Source: SIG299 sp045531955
GTDB taxonomy: Bacteria > Bacillota > Clostridia > Lachnospirales > Lachnospiraceae
NCBI GenBank assembly: GCA_045531955.1
Contig: JAZSFC010000006.1
Location: 62,001-126,000, forward strand
Reading direction: 5' to 3'
Length of the DNA stretch: 64,000 bases
Below are positions 1 through 9,073 of the stretch, in pieces. Each line of letters begins with the position of its first letter. Position 1 is the first letter of the stretch. The translations under genes and the position numbers were made by a program. Below the pieces are notes generated by a model. That model searched no databases, was not told where the DNA came from, and was given only the letters and a program-made list of their open reading frames with translations.

Positions 1-136
1 CCTGTTCATTTAGCCGTTTCACTTCATACCCATAAATTGCCGCCAAATCCGCATCCAACATCACCTGCTGACCGCGGATAGTATAAACCTTGTTGCGAAT
101 GCTATCTACTAACAAAACGTCTATTTTTTCTTCCAT
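1..136 (-). CDS. ORF6N-domain protein, N-terminal fragment
   Basis: The first 45 codons of a gene that runs off the left edge. The start ATG is at 134-136. The peptide contains the ORF6N signature, with a short Ile/Val-rich strand, then VYTIRGQQVMLDADLAAIYG and a VKRLNEQ stretch. This is the DNA-binding N-terminal domain found in phage KilA-like antirepressor proteins and in many chromosomal Lachnospiraceae genes. The leader just upstream (144-177) resembles that of the nuclease-like gene at 34308-35180, so the two may share a mobile or regulatory origin. The function of the missing C-terminal part cannot be judged. Confidence 0.8.
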   Translation of the reverse strand, partial: MEEKIDVLLVDSIRNKVYTIRGQQVMLDADLAAIYGYEVKRLNEQ

Positions 137-288
137 GCTTTGTACCTCTCATGTAATTATGCACAGGAGATTCCTTTAAGAATGCCTGCTTGCTAGTAGT
201 GTAGCACAGCCACCAATCTTACACAATATGTATGATGCAAATTCAGCAATATCTCCAAAAGCCAAGGCACTTCTTTGTGCAATGCGTC

Positions 289-324
289 AAAAACCCGTGA
301 AGTCACAATAAGTTACTTCACGGG
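289..324 (-). terminator. Rho-independent terminator of the glycan operon
   Basis: A 10-bp stem (cccgtgaagt at 294-303, acttcacggg at 315-324) is followed on the minus strand by a run of five T (289-293). It lies downstream of the deacetylase gene and ends the leftward glycan operon before the ORF6N gene. Confidence 0.8.
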
Positions 325-341
325 TTTCGTGTTTTCATATT

Positions 342-370
342 TTTTGAAGTCGCAATTTGCGACTTCAAAA
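342..370. repeat. Perfect palindrome between operon end and terminator
   Basis: 14-nt arms (342-355 and 357-370) form a near-continuous palindrome flanked by A/T runs on both sides. It could be a second, bidirectional terminator or an mRNA-stabilising hairpin. It lies between the stop of the deacetylase gene and the main terminator. Confidence 0.6.
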
Positions 371-404
371 TCTTTCTTATATTTGATACCAAGTATATCG
401 TATC

Positions 405-1085
405 TTACAACAGTACCTCTTCATTGGTACCATAGAAAATATCGTCTCTGCCGGAAAGCATCTGACAAAGCTTCTCGATACGGTCCCAGTTCTCATTGCC
501 TTCAAACTCATAGCTGTGACCCCAGACATAGAAGATCTTTGGTTCGTCAGTTTCCATAGCGAGGAATTCCTCCGCCAGTTCAAATAACTTTTCATCGTCA
601 TGATGGCAGGTAGGTCGGAACCGCAGCAAGTCGGTCTGCACGTCAAAATTGTGGGAAGACCAAACCGTGCGGGCATACTGAAAGCCAAGCTCATCAAGCA
701 TGTTTACCACCTCATCATTAAAGGTGCCAAACGGATATGCCATGCCCACCGGGCTCTTGCCAAACAGCTTTGTAAGGCCTTCCTTGTCCTCTGCCATTTC
801 GCGGCGGGCTTCCTCCAGCGGAAGCTTGGTTAAATCCGGATGGGTCAGGGCATGCGCCGCAATTTCATGACCGGCATACTTTTCCACATTTTCCGCCAAA
901 TCCAGACGGTTTACCGGCTTACCCATATACTCCCAGCCGCCGTTAGTCGGGCCAAGGCCGTAGTTTAAGTTAAAGGTACACTTGACACCGTATTTGTTGA
1001 AAATTTCAAGTAGTTTTACGTCCGGTGTGACACCGTCGTCGTAACTGAAGGTTACTGCTTTTTTGTAGTGTTTTGTCCAGTTCAT
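405..1085 (-). CDS. Polysaccharide deacetylase family protein (CE4/NodB-like)
   Basis: A 226-residue NodB-type carbohydrate esterase, expected to remove N-acetyl groups from a sugar chain or intermediate using a divalent metal. The canonical motifs are visible: TFSYDDG with the Asp pair at residues 16-17, the metal-binding HALTH (His78, His82) and AYPFG near residue 118. There is no signal peptide, so it probably acts on a cytoplasmic, lipid-linked or nucleotide-linked substrate. The start follows a GGAGG site seven bases away and overlaps the stop of the upstream epimerase (ATGA overlap), so the two are translationally coupled. It is the last gene of the glycan operon. Confidence 0.88.
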   Translation of the reverse strand: MNWTKHYKKAVTFSYDDGVTPDVKLLEIFNKYGVKCTFNLNYGLGPTNGGWEYMGKPVNRLDLAENVEKYAGHEIAAHALTHPDLTKLPLEEARREMAEDKEGLTKLFGKSPVGMAYPFGTFNDEVVNMLDELGFQYARTVWSSHNFDVQTDLLRFRPTCHHDDEKLFELAEEFLAMETDEPKIFYVWGHSYEFEGNENWDRIEKLCQMLSGRDDIFYGTNEEVLL

Positions 1086-2077
1086 AGTGTTTCCTCCAAT
1101 ACTTTTATAATATCTCGATACATTTCCGCCAGCGTCTTTGTCGGTTCCCAGCCAAGCGCCCGCAGCTTTACTCCGGAAAGACGAAGTTCTGTATCCGGTG
1201 CGTATCCTGTTTTGGATGCGTCCTCTACTTCGATGCGCACAGAAATACGTCCCTGTGCCACCTTTTCAGCCACCAGCTCTGCCATCTCACAAATGCGCAT
1301 GGTGTTTGCCTCATTCACAACGTTGTATGCCTCACCGTCGGAGCCTTTCTCCAGCAAAACTAACAGCGCCGCAATCACATCTTCCGAACTGCAGTAATTA
1401 CCATAGGAACGCCCTCTGGTTTTTAGCACAATATCCCGGCCTTCTACCGCAGCTCTGGCAAACTGCATATAGACGCGGTTATCTTCCGGCCGGACACCGG
1501 TTCCGAAGGTCTGGGCCAAACGTGCCACCTTCACCGGCACACCATATTCCTTAAAAAACGCATGACAATAATGTTCCGCCATACGCTTTCCCAAAGGATA
1601 GCAGCTTCTTGGAGAATTCAACGCCACTTCTCCCAACTCCTCCTCGGCGCGCAAGCGGCCAATATCTGTTACACAGCCATAAACCTCCATGGAGGAAACA
1701 TATACCATGCTCTTTACATTCTTCTGTTTTGCCAGTTCCAACATATTTCTTGTACCAAGGACGATTCCGTCTGCCGTTTCCACCGGATTGGAAATCATAT
1801 AAGCAGAAGCGGTAGCCGCTGCGCAGTGCACTATGTAATCTACCGGCTCTGAAATACCCAAAACGGTATTGGCATCACATAAATCCGCCATCACAAACTG
1901 CAAATTTTGGCAATCATCACACGCAAATACTCTCTTTGCCTTTTCCTCATCCCGTACCAGACCAAGAATGCGAAGAGTGCCCTCCTTATATTCCCGCTGT
2001 TCCATTAAATGCTTTGCCAGCAGACTGCCCACAAAACCGGTGATTCCGGTAATTAACCATGTTCCTGAAAGATTCAT
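1082..2077 (-). CDS. NAD-dependent epimerase/dehydratase (extended SDR)
   Basis: A 331-residue extended short-chain dehydrogenase. The N-terminal dinucleotide motif TGITGFVG occupies residues 10-17, the catalytic YxxxK pair is Tyr160/Lys164, and Ser128/129 lies in VSSMEVYG. Such enzymes epimerise, dehydrate or reduce nucleotide-sugars; this sequence does not identify the substrate. It is coupled to the deacetylase that follows and sits eight bases behind the TagF-like gene, so it is part of the island's terminal operon. It is distinct from galE at 47380. Confidence 0.87.
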   Translation of the reverse strand: MNLSGTWLITGITGFVGSLLAKHLMEQREYKEGTLRILGLVRDEEKAKRVFACDDCQNLQFVMADLCDANTVLGISEPVDYIVHCAAATASAYMISNPVETADGIVLGTRNMLELAKQKNVKSMVYVSSMEVYGCVTDIGRLRAEEELGEVALNSPRSCYPLGKRMAEHYCHAFFKEYGVPVKVARLAQTFGTGVRPEDNRVYMQFARAAVEGRDIVLKTRGRSYGNYCSSEDVIAALLVLLEKGSDGEAYNVVNEANTMRICEMAELVAEKVAQGRISVRIEVEDASKTGYAPDTELRLSGVKLRALGWEPTKTLAEMYRDIIKVLEETL

Positions 2078-2084
2078 ATTCCTT

Positions 2085-3632
2085 TTACTCCTTCGTTATC
2101 CCCAATGCTTCCGTAATTCTGCGACAGTTATCCCCATCGCAAAACGCATTCATCAACTTGCGCAGCTTTTCCCGCTTTCTTGCAGCCGGATCGGTACCTG
2201 TCGCCAACGTGCTTACAAAGGTGCATACCTCCTCAAAGGAATACAGTTCCTGCCCCGGCAGCCATTCCCGCACATTGTCAAATACAAAACCGCGGCTTTC
2301 CTCATACGCCTTTACGTCCTCCAGCATAAATGCCATCGGACGGTCAAGCGCCAAATAATCCACCGCCACAGAGGAATAGTCACTGATAAGGGCATCTGCC
2401 CCGCCAAGCAACTGATTGATTTGGATATCCTCTGCAAACAACCGGGCATTATCCAACAAAACAATATTGGAAAAATCAAGTTTTTGTATCTTGTCCAAAT
2501 TCTGATACGGATGAAGCTTGATGACCAGCACCTGACCATTTCTTGACAGCAGTTCGTTCAGCTGCCGCATTTTATCCATGGTATCCACTATTGGAAAACC
2601 GGTTTCCGGATTCACTTCATATCCATTGGTCTGCACCAGGGTTTCTGCTGCCATGCGGTAGGTCGGAAGCCAGTAAATATACTGCTTTGCCAATGGATAG
2701 CCAAGCCGCAGTTCAAGCGGCACTGCCGGCTTTTGAAACAACCAGTCGCCCTTAGCAGAACCGGTCACCAGCAACTGGTCCGGCCGTAAGCCAAACACCT
2801 TACTGTGAATATCTGCATAAAGCTCACTGGTTACAGTCATATATTCATAACGCTTCTCACACGGCGAAAAATTCAATCTTGTTTTGAAGCCGCAGCCATG
2901 CCACAACTGCACACGGATTTGGTCTTCCCTGCTGTTTCTGGCAATGCCGTAAGCATCTGTAAAGAAGATATATTTCGCCAGACAAAGCACGCGGTAATAC
3001 TGTGCCCGTTCCTCCTCTTTTGATGAAACGGACCACTCTAACGGCAGGAATTTCACATTCGCATACTTACTATATTCTGTAAACTCCTCCGGATTTTTTA
3101 CCAGCCACACCAGCTCATATTTCTCATTGAACTTATTTTCCAGCATATACTCAAATAACGCCCTGGCGTTATCCGTAAAGTCCATGCCCTTCATGTAAGA
3201 GGTAATATGCGGACCGCTACGGAAAATAATGATATTTTCCAGCGTAGAGCCTTTGTACTTTTCCCGGAACTCTTCCTCGTATTCGGTTTCCGTATTGGCA
3301 AAGTAATAGACAGTATCTACTTTATCTGCCACGTGCTCATTTGCTTCCAACGACGCATATAATTCCCGGTAATAGTCTCCGGTGATAATAAATGCCCACC
3401 CGGAAAGGTCCAATTCCGCCAGGGCTTCATAGCCACGGACAGGAAGTTCTTTTCCGTTTAAAACAAACTTTCCTTGTTTGGAAGAACGGTCATCCAGGAT
3501 AAGAGAAAGACGGTCCAAGACCGGATATTTGGCGCATAGCTCGTCCAGGTAGGATGAGGAGAGTTCGATGCAGCAAAGGGATTTATGCTTCATATCAGAT
3601 ATGCTGTTTTGAGTTAACTTGATAAGTTTCAT
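2085..3632 (-). CDS. CDP-glycerol glycerophosphotransferase-like protein (TagF family)
   Basis: A 515-residue GT-B fold protein of the TagF/TarL family, which transfers polyol-phosphate units from CDP-activated donors. The N-terminal ~130 residues are poorly conserved. The catalytic region follows, with WHG at residues 244-246, a VTGSAKGDWLF segment, a WLPTYR strand, LHPY, and ISDYSSVAVDY near the C terminus where family members bind the CDP donor. It suggests a phosphodiester-linked polyol or similar substituent on the glycan. A second TagF-like protein is encoded at 35487-36824 beside a cytidylyltransferase that could make the donor. Confidence 0.85.
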   Translation of the reverse strand: MKLIKLTQNSISDMKHKSLCCIELSSSYLDELCAKYPVLDRLSLILDDRSSKQGKFVLNGKELPVRGYEALAELDLSGWAFIITGDYYRELYASLEANEHVADKVDTVYYFANTETEYEEEFREKYKGSTLENIIIFRSGPHITSYMKGMDFTDNARALFEYMLENKFNEKYELVWLVKNPEEFTEYSKYANVKFLPLEWSVSSKEEERAQYYRVLCLAKYIFFTDAYGIARNSREDQIRVQLWHGCGFKTRLNFSPCEKRYEYMTVTSELYADIHSKVFGLRPDQLLVTGSAKGDWLFQKPAVPLELRLGYPLAKQYIYWLPTYRMAAETLVQTNGYEVNPETGFPIVDTMDKMRQLNELLSRNGQVLVIKLHPYQNLDKIQKLDFSNIVLLDNARLFAEDIQINQLLGGADALISDYSSVAVDYLALDRPMAFMLEDVKAYEESRGFVFDNVREWLPGQELYSFEEVCTFVSTLATGTDPAARKREKLRKLMNAFCDGDNCRRITEALGITKE

Positions 3633-3658
3633 AAATCTCTATGCCTTCCTCTGTTTTC

Positions 3659-5587
3659 TTACACCAGAAAATAATCTGTTATTCCTGCCTCTTCCAACAA
3701 CGGAACAACCTTTGCCTGGTTGTTCTTGTCCAAACATACAACCACGCCAATATCCTTCCTTGCACAGATTTCAGACAAAAATAAAACTTGTTTTCCCATA
3801 AACTCACTTGCCTTAGACTGTCCATCTGAAACCACGTAGGCAGATATATTGGCAATATACGGACTATACTTTTCAGCATATTCTCCGGTTCCATAAACAA
3901 ATATTGTTTTATGTTTTGCACAGTAAACTTCTAACGCTTGTTTACAAATAATCATTTGAAGCTCTGCAAATGACGAAAATGAACCTAACTGCTGCTGTAC
4001 CTGTTGACATAGCTCTGTCAAATAATACTGCATATTTACTTCATTCATGGCGGCATAGTTTTCGTTTTCTACAATTCCGGAACAGAAGCCGGCTTTCTGC
4101 GCTATATATCCCCACAAATACGGAAGTTTTGCATAATCATTTGGTTCAACGCTTTCCAGTTCCCTTAAAACCGAACCTCGAATCCAAAAGCTTTCGAACA
4201 AAGCGAACGGTGGCTTATCTTTTCGCAACTGCCCCGCCATACCATACTTGCGCGCAACCACCGTTATGGATTCATACTCTTTCATCCATTCTGCTTCCAC
4301 TGAGCCAAATAAATTACCAAAGTTTGCCCGCGGCAGAGTTAATACCCCTAACTGCGGATTGTTCTCGAAAACATTGACAATTCCATTGACATAGTTTTGA
4401 CTCTGCAATAAATTTTCAAAGGTTCTGAATAATAACGACTTGCCATGATAGCTTGGCTGCATGTCAGAAGATAAATCTTCATCCTGGACGAAACAAATAT
4501 ATTTCTGCTTAGACCAAGCCTCTATACGTTTTTGGTCACATACATCTTCCCTTTTGTAAACGCGAAAGCCCAACTGTTCATACCGATTTCTTATTTCGTC
4601 GGTATCCGCATAAATTTCAACCTCGTCCTTAAACGCATTTATGTATTCCGTTACGCTTTCTATCGCATTCAAATACCGGGCAAAAAGAACAATATGTACA
4701 GATACTTTTTCAGAATTACATTGCTCCCTTACAATATAATTCAGACACATGTTTTTTTGCAAATCGGAAATATTGAACACTCGGATGATGTTTTCCCATA
4801 TCATACTTACATCATAATCCGTAAACTTATCAATGTAATCCAGCACCAGCGGAAGATTTTCCTGGGTATGCTTGTCTAAGATATCCCTTCGTTCCATTGG
4901 CTTCTTTTTCAATATAGGAAAGTTTCTCTGCTTTAACAGCTCATAAGGGAGAAGCTCGTATTGAATAAACGTATTTTCTTTGTTCTCAGTGTCATTTGGC
5001 TTCATATCCGCCAAACAAGTATAGTTAAACCCGTTATTCGCAAAATGCGGTGTAAATTTATACTCAAAATTTCGTATAACATCAATAAACCGATTATAAT
5101 AAGGCATAGCCTCCCAAAATTGCTGAAACGAGGAATCATGAAGCAGCTTTGTCCTAACTACTAGAAAAAAAGATTGTATATGTTCCGGAATTTCTTCATT
5201 CCTCAGCACTTTTTCCTTATGCTTAGATAAGCCCCAGAAGTCCACCTTTTTTTCTTGCATGTTATCGAAAATCTCTTTCATTGGAACAAATGGACCAAAA
5301 AAGGAATCATTCATCAAAACAAGCTCATCATATTGTAGAACTGTGTCCCAGCCAATAAAATCACACAACGCATCTTTGTATCCACCGGCATCAAAACCTT
5401 TGTTTTCGCGAAAAAACACGTCATCTGCATAGGTACTTATATATTCCCTGCCGTAAGAAATCTCCGGCATATTGCATACTACTACCAGATGAGAAACGCA
5501 GCTTTTAAGCGCCTTCAACACATAAGCAATATAGCGGTCAACCATATTTTGTTTATCATAAATTACATAGATACATAGACGGTTCAT
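3659..5587 (-). CDS. RgpF-like glycan synthesis protein with C-terminal Rossmann-like module
   Basis: 642 residues. Residues 1 to about 230 match the rhamnan-synthesis F (RgpF) family, with a Rossmann-type start and the typical RENKGFDAGGYK segment followed by LMNDSFFGP. RgpF proteins are putative glycosyltransferases in cell-wall rhamnan assembly. A second, more divergent region with an RgpF-like PYLWGYIAQKAG motif follows. The last ~90 residues (from about 553) are the Rossmann-like module shared across the island, with IFVYGTGEYAEKY and then VVSDGQ, the 'SD' subtype. It lies between another RgpF-like gene and the TagF-like gene. Confidence 0.82.
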   Translation of the reverse strand: MNRLCIYVIYDKQNMVDRYIAYVLKALKSCVSHLVVVCNMPEISYGREYISTYADDVFFRENKGFDAGGYKDALCDFIGWDTVLQYDELVLMNDSFFGPFVPMKEIFDNMQEKKVDFWGLSKHKEKVLRNEEIPEHIQSFFLVVRTKLLHDSSFQQFWEAMPYYNRFIDVIRNFEYKFTPHFANNGFNYTCLADMKPNDTENKENTFIQYELLPYELLKQRNFPILKKKPMERRDILDKHTQENLPLVLDYIDKFTDYDVSMIWENIIRVFNISDLQKNMCLNYIVREQCNSEKVSVHIVLFARYLNAIESVTEYINAFKDEVEIYADTDEIRNRYEQLGFRVYKREDVCDQKRIEAWSKQKYICFVQDEDLSSDMQPSYHGKSLLFRTFENLLQSQNYVNGIVNVFENNPQLGVLTLPRANFGNLFGSVEAEWMKEYESITVVARKYGMAGQLRKDKPPFALFESFWIRGSVLRELESVEPNDYAKLPYLWGYIAQKAGFCSGIVENENYAAMNEVNMQYYLTELCQQVQQQLGSFSSFAELQMIICKQALEVYCAKHKTIFVYGTGEYAEKYSPYIANISAYVVSDGQSKASEFMGKQVLFLSEICARKDIGVVVCLDKNNQAKVVPLLEEAGITDYFLV

Positions 5588-5598
5588 ACTGTATTTCC

Positions 5599-5718
5599 TT
5601 ACTCTTTAAATAGTTTATTTTTTAGTTTCTCTGCAAAACGGTTTGATAAAACGGGATCGAATAAATTACAGTCTTTTTTATGATATTGCAACAGTTCCTC
5701 ATAAACTTTCTCCTTCAT
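5599..5718 (-). CDS. Possible 39-residue small ORF
   Basis: The 164-bp gap between the two RgpF-like genes contains a 39-codon ORF starting MKEKVYEELLQYHKK. The product would be charged and helical, ending just before the downstream start. No good ribosome binding site precedes this ATG. An overlapping 26-codon frame starting inside it has a better site (AAGGAG at seven bases), so the call is weak. It could also be a decayed gene end. Confidence 0.25.
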   Translation of the reverse strand: MKEKVYEELLQYHKKDCNLFDPVLSNRFAEKLKNKLFKE

Positions 5719-5751
5719 TTATCTACAGATACAAAAAACACATACGCTTTC

Positions 5752-6978
5752 TTAATTGCCGTAAATATAGTTTAAAAACGCCCTGTCGCTTATCTCTTTT
5801 TCGATTTCAGGAAGTAAATTTGGCGCCACTGCAATCACTATACCTACGCCCTCCGTTATAGACAATTCACTCCATTTATATACCGCAACACCATCTATAA
5901 CCATTTCATCTTCCGGCATATCACTCACAACAAACCCCGCAACTGGCAATCTCCATTCCTTGCACCATTGCAATAAACGTTTTCCTATTGTTCCAGCGCC
6001 ATATATATACACTTTTTTGTTGTCTGTAAAAAAGTTTCGAAAAACTTTTTCCTTTTCCAGCAACACCTCAACGCCATGCAAATCCTTCACCATATACTTT
6101 TGATTAAGTATTTGCATCATTTTCCGCATTCCGTCTTGTGCCTCCAACAGATTCCAGACTGCATATTTCTCTGTCATAATTGTCGCTGTTTTATAGCCGG
6201 CATCTTGAGCCACATAACCGAAAATGCGTTCTATCGCATGGCTTATCGTTCCGTCGTTTGCTAACGGTTCTTCCGGAAAATCTTCATATTTCCACTCATA
6301 CAAAAATAACTTTTTTAACGCCTCTGTTTTCGCCCAAAATGCGGTTCCCAGCGTAATCGGTGGTTTGTTTTCTTCTATACAACACTGTAATCCCAATCTA
6401 TTTGCAAGATTAGTACAGTTTTCAAAATTATGATTCCACGCATCACTATACCAGGTATATATATGCTTACCAAACGGCTCTGGTGGTACCAACAATCCGA
6501 TATCCTTACTTTTATCAAGTAACGCCAACACATTATTAATATATACCACTGAACCAATCAAATTATCCCACAAACAAGCTACCCAGCTACGTACATCATC
6601 TGTCATAAAGTCTTGTTTTTCCTTTTTATCATGGACATAGCATATATATTGGTATTCGCTAAGATATCTTCTAAACTCCACAAGCAACGCGCTGACATCT
6701 CTACCCCTATTCTCTTTCCACAGTGTTTTAAAGAATCTTTTTTTCAACTTTTCTACTTGTTCTAAAACCATAGGGTTAGATGAAAAAACAAAAACATCTA
6801 TACCGTCCGGAATGTTATTTAAATATTCCATATAAAACGACACATCTGTTTCATAAAACAGCGTAATAACCACTGCCGTTTTATTTGGCATTTCTTCTGT
6901 CAAATATGCTTCTGCTTTTTCCTGAGATAGAATATACAATAACTCTTCCTTTTTTCTAACGTCGTATATATTTTCCAA
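5752..6978 (-). CDS. RgpF-like protein with C-terminal Rossmann-like module
   Basis: About 408 residues. Hallmarks of the rhamnan-synthesis F family are present: KENRGRDVSALL, YICYVHDKKEK, a LVPPEPFG stretch, LGTAFWAK and a GYVAQDAGY motif. The last ~90 residues form the shared module, with VYIYGAGTIGKRLL followed by FVVSDMPEDE (the 'SD' subtype). No ATG is available near the start. A TTG at 6978 lies seven bases after GGGGG and is preferred over a TTG six codons upstream that has no ribosome site. It probably acts with the neighbouring DUF1919 and GT2 proteins. Confidence 0.82.
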   Translation of the reverse strand: MENIYDVRKKEELLYILSQEKAEAYLTEEMPNKTAVVITLFYETDVSFYMEYLNNIPDGIDVFVFSSNPMVLEQVEKLKKRFFKTLWKENRGRDVSALLVEFRRYLSEYQYICYVHDKKEKQDFMTDDVRSWVACLWDNLIGSVVYINNVLALLDKSKDIGLLVPPEPFGKHIYTWYSDAWNHNFENCTNLANRLGLQCCIEENKPPITLGTAFWAKTEALKKLFLYEWKYEDFPEEPLANDGTISHAIERIFGYVAQDAGYKTATIMTEKYAVWNLLEAQDGMRKMMQILNQKYMVKDLHGVEVLLEKEKVFRNFFTDNKKVYIYGAGTIGKRLLQWCKEWRLPVAGFVVSDMPEDEMVIDGVAVYKWSELSITEGVGIVIAVAPNLLPEIEKEISDRAFLNYIYGN

Positions 6979-7011
6979 TTCCTTGCCCCCGTTCAATAAT
7001 AAAATGCGGTT

Positions 7012-7884
7012 TTATTTGCAAAGCATTTTTATTTCCCCATCACAAAGCAATGCAATATCATCATAATATAATACTTTTCGTGCTGCTATAGCATTTACAC
7101 TTTCCCATAACGTTTTATTAAGGTTTATATAGCATAAGTTCTGTTCCGCTGTCTCAAAAGGCACAAAACATAGTTTTTTCTGATAGGGTAATTCCAAAAA
7201 TTCGTTTACCAACGCCCTGTCTTCCGTATACATCATTACCACTACATCGCTCCAACTAATCCGTTGTTTTCTACTCTCCCATTTTTCTTTCGCTTGCTCA
7301 AAAGAGGCGTAATGATTAAAAAACAACAAAATATCTTTGCACCGGACAACAGGAAAATCTATATTCAGCATCTGATTATATTCCGTTCTTTCCAACTCCA
7401 ACGGAGCATCCATATACTCTTTGGGTGCCTTTAACAACTTGAGATAATCCGTTGTTCCCATGTACATATTGATTATAGGCGAAGTAAATCGCAAACCCAA
7501 ACTGTGATACGTTAAGCCTCCCATACAATTATTTGCAAAAATGGTTGGCGGGGACTTCTTTAACTGCAAATATTTCTCGACATCCATTTCCGGTCTTTGA
7601 AAAACATCATATGGAATGATTATCTCCTCTGCTATTCCCATCTCCCCCGCTTCTGGCAAAATAGACTTATATTGTTTTCGAGACATCATAGCGATAATGA
7701 TATCAAACTCCAGAGAACTTATTTCCTGCTTTGAAAACCACTTATAACCCAATATAGAATCATAACTATCTTCATTTGAAGTCACTGCAACAATCTGCAA
7801 AGCTCCTTTTAATTCATAATACCTGATTAGATTTATATTTTCAGTAAAAGTTGCACCTGTTCCCCAAAGTACACATTTATACAT
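7012..7884 (-). CDS. DUF1919 protein with N-terminal Rossmann-like module
   Basis: About 290 residues. Residues 1-90 are the island's shared module in its N-terminal position: LWGTGATFTENINLIRYYE, then VTSNED, then a DIIIAMMS strand. From about residue 110 it matches the DUF1919 exopolysaccharide-biosynthesis family (NNCMGGLTYHSL, FTSPIINMYM). The start chosen at 7884 has AGGAAA upstream and leaves a 19-base gap. An ATG 23 codons upstream would overlap the preceding gene. It is paralogous to the gene at 12293-13219. The biochemical role of DUF1919 is not established to my knowledge. Confidence 0.8.
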   Translation of the reverse strand: MYKCVLWGTGATFTENINLIRYYELKGALQIVAVTSNEDSYDSILGYKWFSKQEISSLEFDIIIAMMSRKQYKSILPEAGEMGIAEEIIIPYDVFQRPEMDVEKYLQLKKSPPTIFANNCMGGLTYHSLGLRFTSPIINMYMGTTDYLKLLKAPKEYMDAPLELERTEYNQMLNIDFPVVRCKDILLFFNHYASFEQAKEKWESRKQRISWSDVVVMMYTEDRALVNEFLELPYQKKLCFVPFETAEQNLCYINLNKTLWESVNAIAARKVLYYDDIALLCDGEIKMLCK

Positions 7885-7903
7885 TTCTTTTCCTTTCTTG
7901 CAA

Positions 7904-9058
7904 TTATGCAATACGGCACGGCTTTTCCCAAAGTATCTTTTTCTCATCAACACCCATAGATAGCAGCTGCTTTCTTATAGACTCCGCAACGCTTTCTTCC
8001 ACCACACTAATAACGAGATAGTCGAACTCCTTTTGCACAATCATGTCCGGGCTTTCTACGAATTCTCCAAGATGTGCATAGTTCGTATCCACCCAGGAAA
8101 CCAACTCCGCATATTTTCCACTTTCCAAGCAACGGTAATAGGAGGTTCCCACTACTCCCGCACCGTATAAAATCACCTTGCTCCCCTGTGGCACCATATG
8201 AAAGGGGAACAAATACATAGGAACTCTCAATGTAATTCCGTATACCGACTTAACTGCAGCATTTAAAAGAGGGGCTACATATCCGGTAATCTGTTGCTTT
8301 AAAACGTCTTCGTCCTGACTCCCAAGAAGCTCTTTTTTCATGCACTTTTGCAATATAGCAATGTTTTCAAAAGCACCGATTGTATATGCATGAATAGCGG
8401 AATCCTCATGTTGAACGTAATGATAACCACAGTAATGTGTAACCACTAATTTGTCAATTTTAGTAAACAATAAATATACTAAGGCACCATCTTCACAATA
8501 CTTAATTCTTGTATCTATTTTGGATGCCACCTCTTTTAATATATCTGTCTTAATAATTTTATTCCATAGAGAAGCCGAAATCCCTTGCCGGTAAGCGCTT
8601 TGATCATAGGCCATCTTATTCCAGATATTACGCCTTATTTCTTCTCGGGAATATACCCCCTCCGGAACAGTATCTACCACTTTTCTACTCACACCTATTC
8701 CTTCGTATACTGCCCCCATCGCCACTATATCGGCCTTTTCATCAACTGCATACGACATAGCCTTTTCAAAGAAGTCCGCATCCAGCCAATCATCACTGTC
8801 TACAAAGGAAATGTATTCTCCTCTGGCCTGTTCCAAACCTTTATTTCTAGCCACTACTACTCCCTGATTCTCCTGATGGCGCACAACAATCTGCGGATAT
8901 TCTTTCGCAAATTCATCGCAAATTGTACCTGATAAATCTGTGGAGCCATCATCAATCAGAAGTATTTCCAAATCTGCATATGTCTGCTTTACCAAGCTTT
9001 CCAAACAACTTTTTAAATACTTTTCCGTGTTATAGACCGGTACAATTACTGATAACAT
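7904..9058 (-). CDS. GT2 family glycosyltransferase with C-terminal Rossmann-like module
   Basis: 384 residues. Residues 1 to ~220 are a GT-A fold family 2 glycosyltransferase: SVIVPVYNTEKYL at the N terminus, LLIDDGSTD, and the metal-binding FVDSDDW. These transfer a sugar from a nucleotide-sugar to a growing chain at the cytoplasmic membrane face. From residue 293 the shared module follows: KVILYGAGVVG, then SWVDTNY (the 'DKN' subtype), then FDYLVISVV. It is preceded by a short FPFHMVPQGS linker also seen at the N terminus of the 19003 gene. The start has AGGAG upstream. Confidence 0.87.
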   Translation of the reverse strand: MLSVIVPVYNTEKYLKSCLESLVKQTYADLEILLIDDGSTDLSGTICDEFAKEYPQIVVRHQENQGVVVARNKGLEQARGEYISFVDSDDWLDADFFEKAMSYAVDEKADIVAMGAVYEGIGVSRKVVDTVPEGVYSREEIRRNIWNKMAYDQSAYRQGISASLWNKIIKTDILKEVASKIDTRIKYCEDGALVYLLFTKIDKLVVTHYCGYHYVQHEDSAIHAYTIGAFENIAILQKCMKKELLGSQDEDVLKQQITGYVAPLLNAAVKSVYGITLRVPMYLFPFHMVPQGSKVILYGAGVVGTSYYRCLESGKYAELVSWVDTNYAHLGEFVESPDMIVQKEFDYLVISVVEESVAESIRKQLLSMGVDEKKILWEKPCRIA

Positions 9059-9073
9059 TTGTACGCTCTCCTT

